5,702 nucleotides of DNA from positions 2,149 to 7,850 of the forward strand of contig CAZWUZ010000185.1 of NCBI GenBank assembly GCA_964637655.1, written 5' to 3'. The DNA is from CAZWUZ01 sp964637655 [NCBI: uncultured bacterium] (lineage in GTDB: Bacteria > DAOPZR01). Positions within the stretch are counted from its first letter, which is position 1, and each line of letters begins with the position of its first letter. Positions 5,006-5,702 of this stretch are shown piece after piece. Under the pieces are notes generated by a model. The model worked only from the letters and a program-made list of their open reading frames with translations, searched no databases and had not been told where the DNA came from. Both the position numbers and the translations under genes were made by a program.

Positions 5006-5702
5006 GTGACTGAACCGCTGCTCGTCCTCGACGGGCTGACCTGTTGCTACGCCGGTGCCGTGCGTGCCGCGGTTGACCGTGTCTCGCTGACGGTCGTCGC
5101 GGGCGAATGGGTCGGCCTGGCCGGGCCCAACGGCGCGGGCAAGACCACGCTCCTCAAACTCATCAGCGGCATTCTCCTCCCGACCGCAGGCACGGTGCGC
5201 GTGGCGGGATATGACCCGGCCGACGATACGCAGGTGCTGGCGGCGCGTCAGCACCTGGGCATCGTGCAGGCGAATGCGGGAATGCAGCTGGTCGCCAACA
5301 CGGTCGAGGAGGATGTCGCGTTCGGCCTGAGCAATCTCGGAGTGCCGTCGGCGGCACTGCGGGAGCGGGTGGCGGCGATGCTGGCGCAGCTCGATATCGC
5401 GCACCTGGCCACGCGTCTGCCGCATACGCTCTCCGGCGGAGAAGAGCAGCTGGTGGCGCTGGCCGGCATCCTCGTCATGCAGCCGCGCGTACTGGTGCTC
5501 GATGAGCCGACCGCGCACCTTGACGCGGCGGCGGCGCGGCGCGTGCGCGCGGTGGTGGCGGACTGGCTGCGTGCCAGCGGCGGCGCGGTGGTCTGGATCA
5601 CCCATGACGCGGAGGAACTGGCGGAACGGACACGGGTGCTCGGGCTGGCCCGCGGGGCGCTGGTCTTCGACGGCCCGCCCGCGCAGCTGTGGCGTGACGG
5701 GG
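5006..5702 (+). CDS. ECF-type ABC transporter ATPase (EcfA/CbiO-like), 3'-partial
   Basis: This is the cytoplasmic ATPase of an energy-coupling-factor importer, a family that takes up vitamins or Ni/Co ions. The 232 visible residues contain the A-loop Tyr15 (CCYAG), Walker A GPNGAGKTT (40-48), Q-loop Gln88 (GIVQAN) and TVEEDVAFG (99-107), a hallmark of ECF ATPases. The ABC signature LSGGEEQ (142-148), Walker B VLVLDEPTAHLD (162-173, with Asp166 and Glu167) and H-loop His200 (WITHD) follow. Two deviations stand out: the usual QNPDxQ motif reads QANAGMQ with one extra residue, and the LSGG(Q/E)xQR signature has Leu instead of Arg at 149. GTG 5006 is the only sensible in-frame start before the first strand; it is 22 bases after the flagellin stop and has no clear Shine-Dalgarno. 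No terminator lies between, so read-through from the flagellin is possible. The transmembrane and substrate-binding partners are outside the window, so the substrate is unknown. Confidence 0.92.
   Translation, partial: MTEPLLVLDGLTCCYAGAVRAAVDRVSLTVVAGEWVGLAGPNGAGKTTLLKLISGILLPTAGTVRVAGYDPADDTQVLAARQHLGIVQANAGMQLVANTVEEDVAFGLSNLGVPSAALRERVAAMLAQLDIAHLATRLPHTLSGGEEQLVALAGILVMQPRVLVLDEPTAHLDAAAARRVRAVVADWLRASGGAVVWITHDAEELAERTRVLGLARGALVFDGPPAQLWRDG

Noticed and set aside
4967-5605. Minus-strand 212-codon frame opposite the ABC ATPase
   Set aside because: The plus strand carries all ABC ATPase motifs in order; the antisense translation is low-quality Arg/His-rich sequence.
1-5702. CRISPR array, tRNA/rRNA, insertion sequence or phage remnants
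   Set aside because: No regularly spaced repeats, cloverleaf, terminal inverted repeats with target duplications, or transposase/integrase motifs were found; composition is uniform across the genes.

Overview
The window is a GC-rich (by eye about two thirds G+C), gene-dense bacterial chromosome segment with six protein genes. All use the standard code; five stops are TGA or TAA inside the window and the last gene runs off the end. The mix points to a free-living, motile bacterium: a flagellin, NIF-type Fe-S cluster assembly genes, a MutY-like glycosylase without Fe-S ligands, and an ECF-type transporter ATPase. NIF-type assembly plus a clusterless glycosylase would suit an anaerobic or low-oxygen life, but this is inference. 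The phylum cannot be fixed from this sequence alone.

Layout. Bases 1-866 (+) hold the 3' part of a gene for a long Ala/Pro/Glu-rich protein ending in three TPR-like repeats. Four bases later, 871-1686 (+) encodes the MutY-like DNA glycosylase. It converges on the minus-strand pair nifS-nifU (3481-2303 and 2301-1690), with only three bases between the two stop codons, which lie in the two arms of a perfect 7-bp hairpin. nifS and nifU are one base apart and form an operon for Fe-S cluster assembly: a cysteine desulfurase plus a scaffold with a [2Fe-2S] domain. The 124-bp gap 3482-3605 is a divergent promoter region with good sigma-70-type promoters facing both ways and a short palindrome between their -35 boxes. 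On its right, 3606-4061 (+) encodes a stand-alone cyclic-nucleotide-binding-domain protein with no DNA-binding domain.

Bases 4062-4167 contain a fully consensus sigma-70 promoter (TTGACA, 17 bp, TATAAT) and a 37-base leader for a compact 271-residue flagellin (4168-4983, +). The leader has three GGA motifs and a small hairpin, which suggests post-transcriptional control of the CsrA type. Twenty-two bases after the flagellin, a GTG at 5006 opens a cobalt/vitamin-type ECF transporter ATPase that continues beyond base 5702.

How they work together. NifS and NifU clearly act as a pair. The other neighbours look like ordinary chromosomal adjacency rather than one pathway. I found no phage, insertion sequence, CRISPR, tRNA or rRNA, and no convincing new multi-gene system. 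The points most worth checking are the clusterless MutY-like enzyme with a Glu at the catalytic Asp position, and the flagellin control region (consensus promoter with an A7 run in the spacer, followed by a CsrA-like leader).
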